Source: Cellulophaga algicola DSM 14237 (GTDB lineage: Bacteria > Bacteroidota > Bacteroidia > Flavobacteriales > Flavobacteriaceae). Taken from it: a DNA stretch of 64,000 nucleotides. Location of the stretch: NCBI RefSeq assembly GCF_000186265.1, contig NC_014934.1, positions 4,588,001-4,652,000 of the forward strand, read 5' to 3'. A program made the position numbers and the translations under genes. Of this stretch, positions 16,651 to 25,828 are shown piece by piece; position 1 is the first letter of the stretch, and every line of letters starts with the position of its first letter. The notes beneath the pieces are model-generated. The model searched no databases and was not told the origin of the DNA. It saw only the letters and a program-made list of their open reading frames with translations.

Positions 16651-17715
16651 TTAGGTTTCTATTCTTAAATCTACACTATAAATACCATCCTTTAATTGCG
16701 TCTCAAAAGTATATTTATCGGCATACAAAAGTGCCAAACCTTTCTTTAGGTTCTGTAAGCCTATCCCCGAACCACTTTTATCCGTCGTCGTTTTAGGAAA
16801 ATTTGTATTCTCAATTTTAAAAATAACCAAATTATCTTGAGTAGTCAAGCTTATTTTAATCTCACTTTCTTGGGTTGCCGAAACTCCGTGTTTAAAGGCA
16901 TTTTCTATAAGCGATATAAATAACAAAGGCGCTATTTGTATTTGTGTTTCTTCCACCGGAAAACTATAACTAATCTTTGTTTTATCTGAGGTACGTAACT
17001 CCATCAAATCTATATACTTCTTCAAAAAATCTATTTCCTTACTCAAAGCAATTACACTAGTATTTGTTTCATACAACAAGTAACGCATCAACTTACTTAA
17101 ACTATGTAAGGTAGATTTGGCTTGCTCTGGTGCAACGTCTACCAAAGAATATATATTATTTAAAGAATTAAAGAAGAAATGCGGCTGTAATTGGTAGCGC
17201 AAATGCTGAATCTCTGTTTGTAATTTTAAAGTTGCCGCCTCTTTAGTTGCTTTTTCTATCTTCACCCAGCGCTCCGTAGTTTTTAAAGCTACAGCGAAGG
17301 CTATAGGAACGATGGTAGCTATAATATTAAAATAGATTGACATTTCTTTACGTGGCATTTTTCTAGTCTCTTCGCTATTAAGGTCCAGCCATTGGTCAAA
17401 ATAAAAAGCTTTTAAGTGTTCTCTCAACAAAATAGAAACCCCGATAATAATCACGTTAATGCCAATAAATTGAAGCAATTTATTGGAGAACAAAAGCTTA
17501 TCAATAAGATACAGGTAATTGATATAAAATATAATCCCATAGAAAAACAAGTGCACCCAAGAGCGTATAAAAGTCTTTAACAACACTTGATCTTGTGTAG
17601 CATCTAGCGTAAGTAAAAAATAAGGCAAACTAAACAAGATAAACCATGCCAGAACATGCAATACAGGTAGTAGTACTTTATTATTTATGGGCATATTAAA
17701 AAATCTATTATTCAT
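16651..17715 (-). CDS. LytS-type membrane histidine kinase
   Basis: This 354-residue kinase has four transmembrane helices in the first about 165 residues and no periplasmic domain. A short coiled linker leads to the His_kinase module, with LQPHFFFNSL (H179) as phospho-acceptor, SLIENAFKHG (N272) as N-box and GSGIGL as G-box. It overlaps the ABC permease gene upstream by 8 bp and precedes the LytTR regulator by 3 bp. The intramembrane sensor and the position inside an efflux operon suggest that it senses membrane or cell-envelope stress or the transported compound (inference). Confidence 0.92.
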   Translation of the reverse strand: MNNRFFNMPINNKVLLPVLHVLAWFILFSLPYFLLTLDATQDQVLLKTFIRSWVHLFFYGIIFYINYLYLIDKLLFSNKLLQFIGINVIIIGVSILLREHLKAFYFDQWLDLNSEETRKMPRKEMSIYFNIIATIVPIAFAVALKTTERWVKIEKATKEAATLKLQTEIQHLRYQLQPHFFFNSLNNIYSLVDVAPEQAKSTLHSLSKLMRYLLYETNTSVIALSKEIDFLKKYIDLMELRTSDKTKISYSFPVEETQIQIAPLLFISLIENAFKHGVSATQESEIKISLTTQDNLVIFKIENTNFPKTTTDKSGSGIGLQNLKKGLALLYADKYTFETQLKDGIYSVDLRIET

Positions 17716-18928
17716 ATCTCATTGCTGCTATAGGATCTAAGGCTGCTGCTTTACGTGCGGGGTACCATCCAAAGAATATACCTGTTACGGCACATACCGC
17801 AAAAGAGATTATTATAGACGATGCCGTAACACTTGTAGGCCAATGCAATACTGTTTCAATGATAAAAGTAGTGCTTAGTCCTAAAACTACCCCAATAATT
17901 CCACCTGTAATACTAATTAATATCGCTTCGATTAGAAATTGCATCAAGATATCGGCTCCTTTTGCACCTACTGCCAATCGCAAGCCAATCTCCCTGGTGC
18001 GTTCTTTTACAGAAACATACATAATGTTCATGATCCCAATACCTCCAATTAATAAGGAGATACTTGCAATAGCTACTAACAATACCGTTAGCATCTCACT
18101 GGTAGCACTAAAAGTAGAAATTAATTCTTCCATAGAACTTACTTCATAATCTGCAATGCCTCCTTTTTGCAAACCATGTGCTTCATCCATAATTTTAGTG
18201 ACCTCAGCTACGGCATCTGCAGATTGATCTTCACTGACGGCAGAAGCAATTATAGATTGTAAATAGTCTATCGCTAAAATACGTTTTTGCACCGTAGTAT
18301 ACGGAGCAAGAACCACATCATCTTGATCTTGACCAAAAGTATTTTCTCCCTTTTCAGCCAATACGCCAATCACCATAAAGGGGATATTGTTAAAGCGAAT
18401 CATCTTCCCTACCGGATTTTCTCCATTCGTAAATACATTCTCTACGACCGTTTGCCCAATAACAGCAACCTTTGCTGCCGAAGAAACCTCAGCATTGGTA
18501 AACATACTTCCATTTTCTATTTCCCACACTTTGATCGACAGATAGTCCGGATTCACCCCATAAATACTAGAAGGCCAGTTCTCTGCGCCATTAATCACTT
18601 GTCCGCTACCATCTACTTGCGGAGAAACATAGGTAAGTAAACTGGATTCTGATGCTATTTTCTCATAATCATCAAGCGTAAGCGATTGCATTTCACTGCG
18701 GTCTAAACGTACTCCTCCTTTCTGTTCTGCATAAGGTCTTATGGTAATCATATTAGATCCCATATTAGATATTTGCGTTTTAATACTCTGTTTAGAGCCT
18801 TCACCAATGGCCAACATGGCAATCACTGAAGCCACACCAATAATAACCCCTAACATGGTCAGCAAAGCCCTTACCTTATTTAAGATAATAGCTTTGAATG
18901 ATATTTTTAATAAATTTAGAATTCTCAT
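17708..18928 (-). CDS. MacB-like ABC transporter permease
   Basis: This 406-residue protein has the MacB/FtsX layout. An N-terminal helix (about 20-42, ALLTMLGVIIGVASVIAMLA) is followed by a periplasmic MacB_PCD domain (about 45-245). Three C-terminal helices (about 280-395) include the conserved GIMNIMYVSVKERTREIGLR segment. Here the ATPase is a separate gene, unlike E. coli MacB where both are fused. Together with the MacA-like adaptor and TolC-like channel it should form a tripartite mechanotransmission exporter for a peptide, lipid or macrolide-like substrate. Confidence 0.92.
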   Translation of the reverse strand: MRILNLLKISFKAIILNKVRALLTMLGVIIGVASVIAMLAIGEGSKQSIKTQISNMGSNMITIRPYAEQKGGVRLDRSEMQSLTLDDYEKIASESSLLTYVSPQVDGSGQVINGAENWPSSIYGVNPDYLSIKVWEIENGSMFTNAEVSSAAKVAVIGQTVVENVFTNGENPVGKMIRFNNIPFMVIGVLAEKGENTFGQDQDDVVLAPYTTVQKRILAIDYLQSIIASAVSEDQSADAVAEVTKIMDEAHGLQKGGIADYEVSSMEELISTFSATSEMLTVLLVAIASISLLIGGIGIMNIMYVSVKERTREIGLRLAVGAKGADILMQFLIEAILISITGGIIGVVLGLSTTFIIETVLHWPTSVTASSIIISFAVCAVTGIFFGWYPARKAAALDPIAAMRYE

Positions 18929-18929
18929 A

Positions 18930-19670
18930 TCAGTCTTCTTTTGGGATGGCTGCTAATTCTTCTTTAGCATTCTTAATGTTGGTATTCTTTTCGTCTTTTA
19001 TAATCTGCCCATCTTTTAATACAATGGTACGCGTACTAAAAGAGGCGATATCTGGCTCGTGAGTTACAAAAATGATGGTTTTCCCTTGGCGATTCAGTTC
19101 TTGAAAAAGTGCAATAATCTCATAGGAAGTGCGGGTATCTAAATTTCCCGTGGCCTCATCTGCTAATAATACAATAGGATTATTCACTAATGATCTGGCT
19201 ATAGCTACACGTTGCTGTTGCCCTCCTGATAATTGTGAAGGTGTGTGGTGCAACCGTTCTGACAAACCTACTTTTCCTAAGGCCTCTAAGGCTCTTTCTT
19301 TGCGTTCTTCTGTTGATACAGATGAATTGTATAGCAATGGCAATTCTACGTTCTCTAAAGCCGTTGTTCGTGGTAAGAGATTGTAGGACTGAAAAATGAA
19401 ACCTATTTTTTCATTTCTAATTTTAGCCAGTTGATCTTTGTCCAATTCCTTTACCGATACCCCATCTATCTTATAACTTCCTGATGTAGGTTGGTCTAAA
19501 CAGCCTAAGGTATTAAGCATGGTACTTTTTCCTGAGCCACTTGTTCCCATAATGGTAACAAATTCTCCTTCTTCTATCGTAAAAGAAACTCCTCTTAGGG
19601 CATGAACAACCTCATCCCCCATTTTAAATTCTCTTTTTAAATCATCTATTTGTATGGCTATCTTTTTCAT
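18930..19670 (-). CDS. MacB/LolD-type ABC transporter ATPase
   Basis: This 246-residue ATPase has Walker A GTSGSGKST (42-50), the Q-loop in FIFQSYNLLP (91-100), signature LSGGQQQR (147-154), Walker B VLLADEATGNLD (167-178) and H-loop in FVTHEPD. The NLLPRTTALENVELPLLY stretch is typical of the LolD/MacB group. It lies 11 bp after the adaptor gene and 1 bp before the permease gene, so the three are translated as a set. Confidence 0.94.
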   Translation of the reverse strand: MKKIAIQIDDLKREFKMGDEVVHALRGVSFTIEEGEFVTIMGTSGSGKSTMLNTLGCLDQPTSGSYKIDGVSVKELDKDQLAKIRNEKIGFIFQSYNLLPRTTALENVELPLLYNSSVSTEERKERALEALGKVGLSERLHHTPSQLSGGQQQRVAIARSLVNNPIVLLADEATGNLDTRTSYEIIALFQELNRQGKTIIFVTHEPDIASFSTRTIVLKDGQIIKDEKNTNIKNAKEELAAIPKED

Positions 19671-19681
19671 ACGCTTATCTT

Positions 19682-20914
19682 TTATCGATTTCCACGTCCT
19701 CCTGGTGGTTTTGTAGGCATAAACGGACTCTCACTATCTCCACTTGCCTTTCCTGTAGTGGCCCCAGATGCATATTTCATTTGATATACAATTACATCAT
19801 TTGCAGTAACACCTTCTATGATCTCTACATTTACGCCGTCACTAACGCCTAAGGTAACCGGCTGCGGCTTAATATTTCCATTGGTATTCACCCATAATAC
19901 TACAGGCTTCTCTTCAGGAGCTGCTTTCCTACCTTGTGCACGTGGTGTAGGCGTTATTCCTTTTTGCAGCTCATACGCTTGCATCAATTCTTGATTCGGT
20001 TTAAAATTAACTGCCTTTGCCGCTACCGTAAGTACCTCTTTCAATTCTACCGTATAAATAGAAATTGTAGCGGTTAAGCCTGGCTTTAATTTTAAGTCTG
20101 GATTGTCTGCCTTAATAACTACCGTATAGGTCACTACATTGGAAGTAGTGGTTGGGTTAAGACGGACTTGAGTAACGGTACCCTCAAACTCTTCACCTTG
20201 ATACGCATCTACTGTAAAACTTACACGCTGCCCCTCTTTTACTTGTCCTATATCTGCTTCATCTACATCTGCTTCTACTTGCATTTCTGTTAAGTCTTTG
20301 GCAATCGTAAATAAGGTAGGCGTACTATAACTTGCTGCTACCGTTTGCCCTTCATCTACGTCTCTAGACAATACCACTCCGTTTATAGGGGAATAGATAT
20401 TAGCGTAACTCAAGTTTGTTTTCGCATTCTGATAATCAGAATAAGTTTCTGAAACGGTATTTTTAGCTACCTCATAATTATACAAGGCTTCATCATAATC
20501 AGATTTGCTAATTACCTGATTGTCGTACAATACTTTCTGACGGTCATAAATAGTCTTCTGATAATTTCTATCGTTTACCGATTTATTATAATTAGCCTGT
20601 TGCTTGATTAATGTAGATTGTAAAGTGGTCTTATCCAATTCAGCAATAAGTTGCCCTTCGGTAACCACACTATTATAATCTACATAGATCTTTTCTACCA
20701 CTCCAGATACTTGTGTACCCACATCTACTTGTTTTACGGGTTCTATTGTTCCTGTAGCGGTCACCATTGTCGTAACATCTCCCTTGGTTGCATTTACCGT
20801 TAGTACCTGCACTTCAGCGTTACCTGTCCCAGCAAAAAAGAAGAAATAACTTCCTAAACCAAGCGCGATAACAACTGTAGCTCCTATCCATTTTTTTGTT
20901 TTATTATTTTTCAT
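19682..20914 (-). CDS. MacA-like periplasmic adaptor (membrane fusion protein)
   Basis: This 410-residue adaptor has an N-terminal membrane anchor (about 11-30) and a split lipoyl/barrel-sandwich domain (VDVGTQVSGVVEKIYVDYNS near 60-80, and IYSPINGVVLSRDVDEGQTV). A coiled-coil hairpin lies between the halves, followed by a beta-barrel domain and a membrane-proximal domain. The C-terminus is Gly/Pro/Arg-rich. It bridges the inner-membrane ABC complex and the TolC-like channel encoded 4 bp upstream. Confidence 0.93.
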   Translation of the reverse strand: MKNNKTKKWIGATVVIALGLGSYFFFFAGTGNAEVQVLTVNATKGDVTTMVTATGTIEPVKQVDVGTQVSGVVEKIYVDYNSVVTEGQLIAELDKTTLQSTLIKQQANYNKSVNDRNYQKTIYDRQKVLYDNQVISKSDYDEALYNYEVAKNTVSETYSDYQNAKTNLSYANIYSPINGVVLSRDVDEGQTVAASYSTPTLFTIAKDLTEMQVEADVDEADIGQVKEGQRVSFTVDAYQGEEFEGTVTQVRLNPTTTSNVVTYTVVIKADNPDLKLKPGLTATISIYTVELKEVLTVAAKAVNFKPNQELMQAYELQKGITPTPRAQGRKAAPEEKPVVLWVNTNGNIKPQPVTLGVSDGVNVEIIEGVTANDVIVYQMKYASGATTGKASGDSESPFMPTKPPGGRGNR

Positions 20915-20918
20915 ATGT

Positions 20919-22244
20919 TTAAATGCTTATTTGGTTTCCTTGATAAAATTGTAATAATTGATGGTACAATAAGTTTAAATATTTTGCTTGTATGTAATTT
21001 TGTTCTGTATTGGTATAGGTATTCTGACTAAAGATTAAATCTGTAGTACTCAATGCTCCCAATTCATATTGTTTCTGTGCCAATCTATAGGATTCTTTTG
21101 CCGCATTACGGGCGATATAGGCCGCGTTTAACTGACTCTGAGTAGCTATAGTGTTTTTCCACGCCGTTTCTACTTTCACATACAAGTCTTTCTCTTCTTG
21201 CGCTAATTGCAAGGCGGCATTGTCTATATTTAGTTGTGCTTCTTGAACGGCTGCTTTTGTTTTATTCTTATTAAATATAGGAACGTTTAAGGACAAACCT
21301 ACCCGTTGGTTAAAGTTGCCATCAAACTGATCGGTAAAATTTAAAGCTTGCGTAGACGTATAACCTGATCCTAAACTCCCCGTAAGTGATAAGGTGGGCA
21401 AGTATCCCCCTTTTGCAATATCTAAGGCTTTTTCTGATACCAAAACATTTGTTTTACTGGCATTTATTTCTGGAAGTATAGCTACGGCTTCTGCATATAT
21501 TTCTTGTAGTTCAGGAACATTCTCTGGCAAATATTCTACCCCATCTACAATAGCAAAGCTATCTGATGATGAGAGTTCTAAAAGTTGCTTTAAACTCAGT
21601 AATTGTAGATCATAGGTATTTTTAGCCGCAATTAAATTATAGTTGTTTGTAGCAGTTTGAGATTTAGCATCTGTATAATCACGTATAGCTATGGAACCCG
21701 CATCAAAAAGCGCTTTTGCTCTCTCTTCTTCTTTCTGAGAAGTGCTTACATTGTTTTCTGCAATCTTTATAGCCCCTTTCGCATATAACAATTGAATGTA
21801 GGCCTCAGTAATATTTAAGGTGATGTTGTTCTGAGACTCTTGCGCGTATAACTGATACTGATCTACGAGCAGTTGACTTTGTTTAATTTGATTGTTAATC
21901 TGATTGCCTTGAAATAGTGTTACTGACGTATTTAAAGAAAGGGTTGTGGAGTTTATCTGCTGCGAAACAAAATCGCTCGTAATAGGGTCAATCGTATTCC
22001 CATTGGTAAGGTTCTGACTTGCTGTCCCTGATAGACTAGGTAAACGAGAAGATTTAGACTCCATTAAAGCTACCTCTGTTAATTGCTTATTAATGTTGGC
22101 TTGTTGTATTGTAATGTTATGCGCTAATGCATAAGCTATACATTCTTCTAAGGTCCAAACCTTAGCATCTGAAGTATTAGGCTGCTCTTGAGCAAAAATG
22201 CCTAAGCTAAACAGTAGCGATGCTATAAGTGTATATAGTTTCAT
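20919..22244 (-). CDS. TolC-family outer-membrane efflux protein
   Basis: This 441-residue protein has a signal peptide (cleavage near FAQ, about residue 19) and two OEP repeats with the usual pattern: WTLEECIAYALAHNITIQQA at the N-terminus and long amphipathic helices giving the periplasmic tunnel. It is the first gene of the exporter operon (TolC, MacA, ATPase, permease, kinase, regulator), with spacings of 4, 11, 1, -8 and 3 bp. A near-consensus -10 (CAAAATTG on the plus strand, 22269-22276) lies just upstream but is not a clean match. Confidence 0.93.
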   Translation of the reverse strand: MKLYTLIASLLFSLGIFAQEQPNTSDAKVWTLEECIAYALAHNITIQQANINKQLTEVALMESKSSRLPSLSGTASQNLTNGNTIDPITSDFVSQQINSTTLSLNTSVTLFQGNQINNQIKQSQLLVDQYQLYAQESQNNITLNITEAYIQLLYAKGAIKIAENNVSTSQKEEERAKALFDAGSIAIRDYTDAKSQTATNNYNLIAAKNTYDLQLLSLKQLLELSSSDSFAIVDGVEYLPENVPELQEIYAEAVAILPEINASKTNVLVSEKALDIAKGGYLPTLSLTGSLGSGYTSTQALNFTDQFDGNFNQRVGLSLNVPIFNKNKTKAAVQEAQLNIDNAALQLAQEEKDLYVKVETAWKNTIATQSQLNAAYIARNAAKESYRLAQKQYELGALSTTDLIFSQNTYTNTEQNYIQAKYLNLLYHQLLQFYQGNQISI

Positions 22245-22475
22245 ATAAAGTGATTTTTAATTTACACTTCAAAATTGAAACTTTTACACGTATCTAGTAA
22301 ACGGAATAGAAGTTCTACACTATTCTCTATACGAAAACGGATATTTTATCGATGGTTTTTCTGTGAATTTGTTTATTTTGAGGAATATGAGCCGTATAGG
22401 CCTCCCAAAAACAGGATAGTTACCAACTTTAAATGCAGACTAATAAACTATAATCCCATAAGGTTAACTAACATT

Positions 22476-23147
22476 TTAATCTATTAATTTTCGTAAGTCT
22501 TCCCTAATAATAGTAGCATCTAGCTGATCTGTTAATTCTATATATTTCCTTAGGCTATCTTTTTGACTAAAATAAGTATACACATGAGCTAACTGACCCG
22601 AAACACGCGCATTGTTAGGCTCAATTTTCAATGCTTTTTTAAAACAATCAATTGCTTTATTAAGCGGAGTAATTTCTTTCGTTTTATAAAATATTTGACC
22701 ATAACTGATGGCCTTTGATTCCCATACTTTTGCATTAGAGGAGTTCATCCGAAGGGATTTTTCAAAATAAACTAAAGATTTTTCGAAATCACCTTTTTTC
22801 CCTAACAAGTTTCCGAATCCCCAATACACATCCGCATTTTCCTTATCCAACAACCAAGCTTGATTAAACCTTCTCATTGATAAGTCCATTTGATTTTCGT
22901 AGAAATGACCCCAAGCTAAATCAATGTAATGGATTGCAGCAATTTTTCTACTTTCAAAAACGCTATCACATTCCTTTAGAAAATCAGTGTCAATTTTTAG
23001 TTGCTCATCACATTTAGGAACTTCTCCATACATGGGCAAATCATTAATACCCTCAGGGCATTTATGCTGATTACAACTACTTAATATCGTGAGTAATAAA
23101 ATTATTATGGCTTTCAATTTTTTATTTTTTAAATAGATCCTGTTCAA
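22476..23147 (-). CDS. TPR lipoprotein
   Basis: This 223-residue lipoprotein has lipobox LSSC (C25). The mature part contains at least three tetratricopeptide repeats (A-I-H-Y-I-D-L-A-W-G, DVYWGFGNLLGKKGDFEKSL, AIDCFKKALKIEPNNARVSG). Such domains bind protein partners. It stands alone upstream of the efflux operon; no partner can be inferred from the neighbours. Confidence 0.82.
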   Translation of the reverse strand: MNRIYLKNKKLKAIIILLLTILSSCNQHKCPEGINDLPMYGEVPKCDEQLKIDTDFLKECDSVFESRKIAAIHYIDLAWGHFYENQMDLSMRRFNQAWLLDKENADVYWGFGNLLGKKGDFEKSLVYFEKSLRMNSSNAKVWESKAISYGQIFYKTKEITPLNKAIDCFKKALKIEPNNARVSGQLAHVYTYFSQKDSLRKYIELTDQLDATIIREDLRKLID

Positions 23148-23249
23148 TGTATTGCTACGAGTCTAAGTACAGATAGACTTAAATCATAAAGCCTAAATAC
23201 TTAAGCCCCTAACTTCACTTTATCTTCATTTTTCATAGGCAATAGTCTT

Positions 23250-24047
23250 TTAGTTTGGTCCATCTATAGTTAAATCATAATCTGAAATAAACTTGTTTTT
23301 CAGATTATCAAATTGAATCGTAAACACTCCTCCCATTCTTCCAACATCACACCAAACGGTTATCTTATTTTCACTTAAATTATTAACTTCTATATTTTGA
23401 TATATTAGTGTAATGACATTGCCTACATTATACTCTAAATCTTTAAAATCAATAATTTGAAAGACGGAATTATCATGTTTATTCATTATTTTTAATTTCT
23501 GCATGTTAGCCCTCACAGACGCAGCTTCTTTTTTAGAATAAACCCCCATAAAATAATAGTCTTTAAGGGCATTTAGTTGCAAAATTTCTATGTTTTCAAA
23601 GACATCTGCATCAGAAGTATCCATCAGTTTTGAAACGTATTCTAAATTTAAGGGTAATGTCTTTTGGTTTTGTAAGCTTGTCCATGTTCCAGTAACTATA
23701 TTTTCAGAAAAATTGAATTCTAAAGTTGCCGTTTGTGCATCATTAAATTTTTCAAAAAGTTGAATTTTATTGTTTTTTAAATTTAAAACACCTTCTAATT
23801 GAATAGGGTTATTGTAGTGGTCATATTTGTAAACACCATTAATAGCAAAAATCTCTTTATCTTTTTCTCCAAAAAAACCTTCTGTAATCTGAATAGAAAG
23901 TGTAATAGGATAGTTGCCTACAGTTCCTTTATAATTGTAACATTGATACCAACCGGCATAGGTTTTAACTAGTCCAAGAATAGAAAATAACACCATTAAT
24001 AAAAAAACTCTTTTCATCATAAACTTAATTTTAACGGTGTGTTTCAT
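23250..24047 (-). CDS. secreted protein of unknown function
   Basis: This 265-residue frame probably starts at ATG 24020 or 24017, which gives a good signal peptide (MKRVFLLMVLFSILGLV, then KTYAG). The mature protein is beta-rich, with a GxYKGTVGNYPITLSIQI opening and a WTSLQNQKTLPLNLEYV segment, like small lipocalin-like or DUF1579-like secreted domains. The N-terminal piece of the disrupted gene at 54563-54977 has a similar GKI-x-LKIEI pattern, but homology is uncertain. Confidence 0.7.
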   Translation of the reverse strand: MKHTVKIKFMMKRVFLLMVLFSILGLVKTYAGWYQCYNYKGTVGNYPITLSIQITEGFFGEKDKEIFAINGVYKYDHYNNPIQLEGVLNLKNNKIQLFEKFNDAQTATLEFNFSENIVTGTWTSLQNQKTLPLNLEYVSKLMDTSDADVFENIEILQLNALKDYYFMGVYSKKEAASVRANMQKLKIMNKHDNSVFQIIDFKDLEYNVGNVITLIYQNIEVNNLSENKITVWCDVGRMGGVFTIQFDNLKNKFISDYDLTIDGPN

Positions 24048-24216
24048 AAGACAGTCCGTTTGTTAAAAAATGACTTCTAAAAAATTACAATTTTAAGACT
24101 CATAAAGATTCCTGTTTCTAACTTTTGTTTTAACTTTTCTCTTTTAGAATTAATTCAAAAAAATCTGTGGACTTCCTTATCATTCTTAAATGTTGCCCAT
24201 TATTCGTACTTCTAAT

Positions 24217-24864
24217 TTACTCGTATTTATGTAACAATCCAAAATCAAAAGGCGTCCAAAAACAAGCTTTCATACCGCCTTCTACAAATCCTGTGTTCAC
24301 CCAGCTATTGCACGTTTTAAAACAAGAATAACTTCCGTTTGCTTTATAAAAATCATCATTACTACCATATCCTTTATAGGCTATTAAGGTCTTGGAACCT
24401 GTATTATCTTTAAGAAATGATTTCTCTAAATAAGAGTTCAATTTAATTAATTCATTATGGCTTACTTTTATTTCAATCCAATTTATTTGTTTTTCCTTAA
24501 ACCTAGTGATATGCATTAAAGTAGCGCTTTTTAAAAATAACGCTTTGAATCCATTGTTAAAAGTCAGATCACCCCAAGTAGGAGTATTTAAATAAAAATT
24601 TTCATCGCCCCAACCAAATGACATAAATTTATCTCCCGCTGTGTGTTTTAGTCCAGACAGCACTAAGGTATTAATATCTTTTTTTTCTAGTACAATATCT
24701 AAATGAACTCCATTCGAACTTAAATAGATAGAACTATGGGAAGGTACGCTAGCTTCTTTTTTATCCACTGTTAGCGCTGATAAAAGCAAGGAGACTACTA
24801 GGTAAGTAAGCGGAATTAAAATAATAAACAACACCAATTTTCCTATTCTCTTAACTACATTCAT
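24217..24864 (-). CDS. DUF2459 / TIGR02117 family protein
   Basis: This 215-residue protein has one N-terminal transmembrane helix (about 8-30). The family hallmarks are SSNGVHLDIVL near 49-59, FMSFGWGDENFYLNTPTW near 80-97, and YSCFKTCNSWVNTG plus ACFWTPFDFGLL at the C-terminus. The conserved His, Cys and Asp/Asn residues suggest a papain-like or NlpC-like hydrolase fold facing the periplasm, but the family function is not established. It appears monocistronic. Confidence 0.88.
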   Translation of the reverse strand: MNVVKRIGKLVLFIILIPLTYLVVSLLLSALTVDKKEASVPSHSSIYLSSNGVHLDIVLEKKDINTLVLSGLKHTAGDKFMSFGWGDENFYLNTPTWGDLTFNNGFKALFLKSATLMHITRFKEKQINWIEIKVSHNELIKLNSYLEKSFLKDNTGSKTLIAYKGYGSNDDFYKANGSYSCFKTCNSWVNTGFVEGGMKACFWTPFDFGLLHKYE

Positions 24865-24951
24865 TCCTTTTATTTCTTTTTTTATAGCGTATTATAGCAT
24901 CGATTTATATACCTATAATACATATGAATTAAAACCCATTTAATTTAAAAA

Positions 24952-25659
24952 TTAACAGCCTCCTGACCAATGAATAATAGCAACAGATCCTAAAACTGTT
25001 ATAGAAAAATCGCAACCAGCTGTATCTCTATAAACTAGTATAGTTGGTTGTGGATTTTCAAAATATTCTATTTTGTATGCGGTATAGCTAGGACAGAAAG
25101 TACTAGCTAATATAAAAGCTTGTAAAATATTAAAATTAGGAATACTCACTGTTTCTGACCCTCCTGCTTCACCATTCCAAAAACTATAACTAATGCCTTC
25201 TTTATAACTAGTTACTCCAGAAATAATACAAGCTTCATTTTCCATAGGACAGTTCTCATATTTAGAAATAATTTCTGTGTTGGTTTTAGTGAAATTATCA
25301 TTTAAATAATTTTGCAAGTCAACAAGATCAGAAATTTCTGGAGGTTTAATTTTAGCTAAATATCCCAGAAAAGAATACCCAACAAGATCCTTATATTTTA
25401 TTTTTACCCAATTAGAAGTATACTCAAAGCCTGGAAATTCACTAACCGTCAACGTCTCATTTGAACGAGAAATTAAACTAACTTCTGATCTATAAGGAAT
25501 TATAGTTATTTTTTCAGCATTTTTATCTGGAGATGCTCTTAGGCTTAAACCACTTTTAGCCCATATATAATATGAATCTAGAAAAATTTCTTGGGCAGTT
25601 ATACTTCGTACATTTAAAGTAAAAATTATAAGAAACGCAATAATTGACTTCATGTACAT
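24952..25659 (-). CDS. secreted SH3-domain protein
   Basis: This 235-residue protein has a signal peptide (cleavage near TAQ, residue 23). A bacterial SH3 domain (about 32-95) has the pattern WAKSGLSLRASPDKNAEKI, then NWVKIKYKDLVGYSFLGYLA. A C-terminal domain with paired cysteines follows (CPMENEACIISGV, and AGCDF near the end). The same AK-(S/N)-G-L-x-x-R-x-x-P signature recurs in proteins at 39451, 43377 and 59116. Binding to cell-wall peptides is the usual role of such SH3 domains, but here the ligand is unknown. Confidence 0.78.
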   Translation of the reverse strand: MYMKSIIAFLIIFTLNVRSITAQEIFLDSYYIWAKSGLSLRASPDKNAEKITIIPYRSEVSLISRSNETLTVSEFPGFEYTSNWVKIKYKDLVGYSFLGYLAKIKPPEISDLVDLQNYLNDNFTKTNTEIISKYENCPMENEACIISGVTSYKEGISYSFWNGEAGGSETVSIPNFNILQAFILASTFCPSYTAYKIEYFENPQPTILVYRDTAGCDFSITVLGSVAIIHWSGGC

Positions 25660-25828
25660 GGTTATTATTTTTCTGACTTAACTATAACATATAGAGCAGG
25701 CACTGTTGCGGCTTATAGGTTCTATATTCTCCACACCAATATAGCTAAAATTTACTCCTTAATTTTCTAATTCGTTAAAGACCTACAAACCATATCTCAA
25801 AAGAGAGGTATAGATTTCTACCTTAAAG

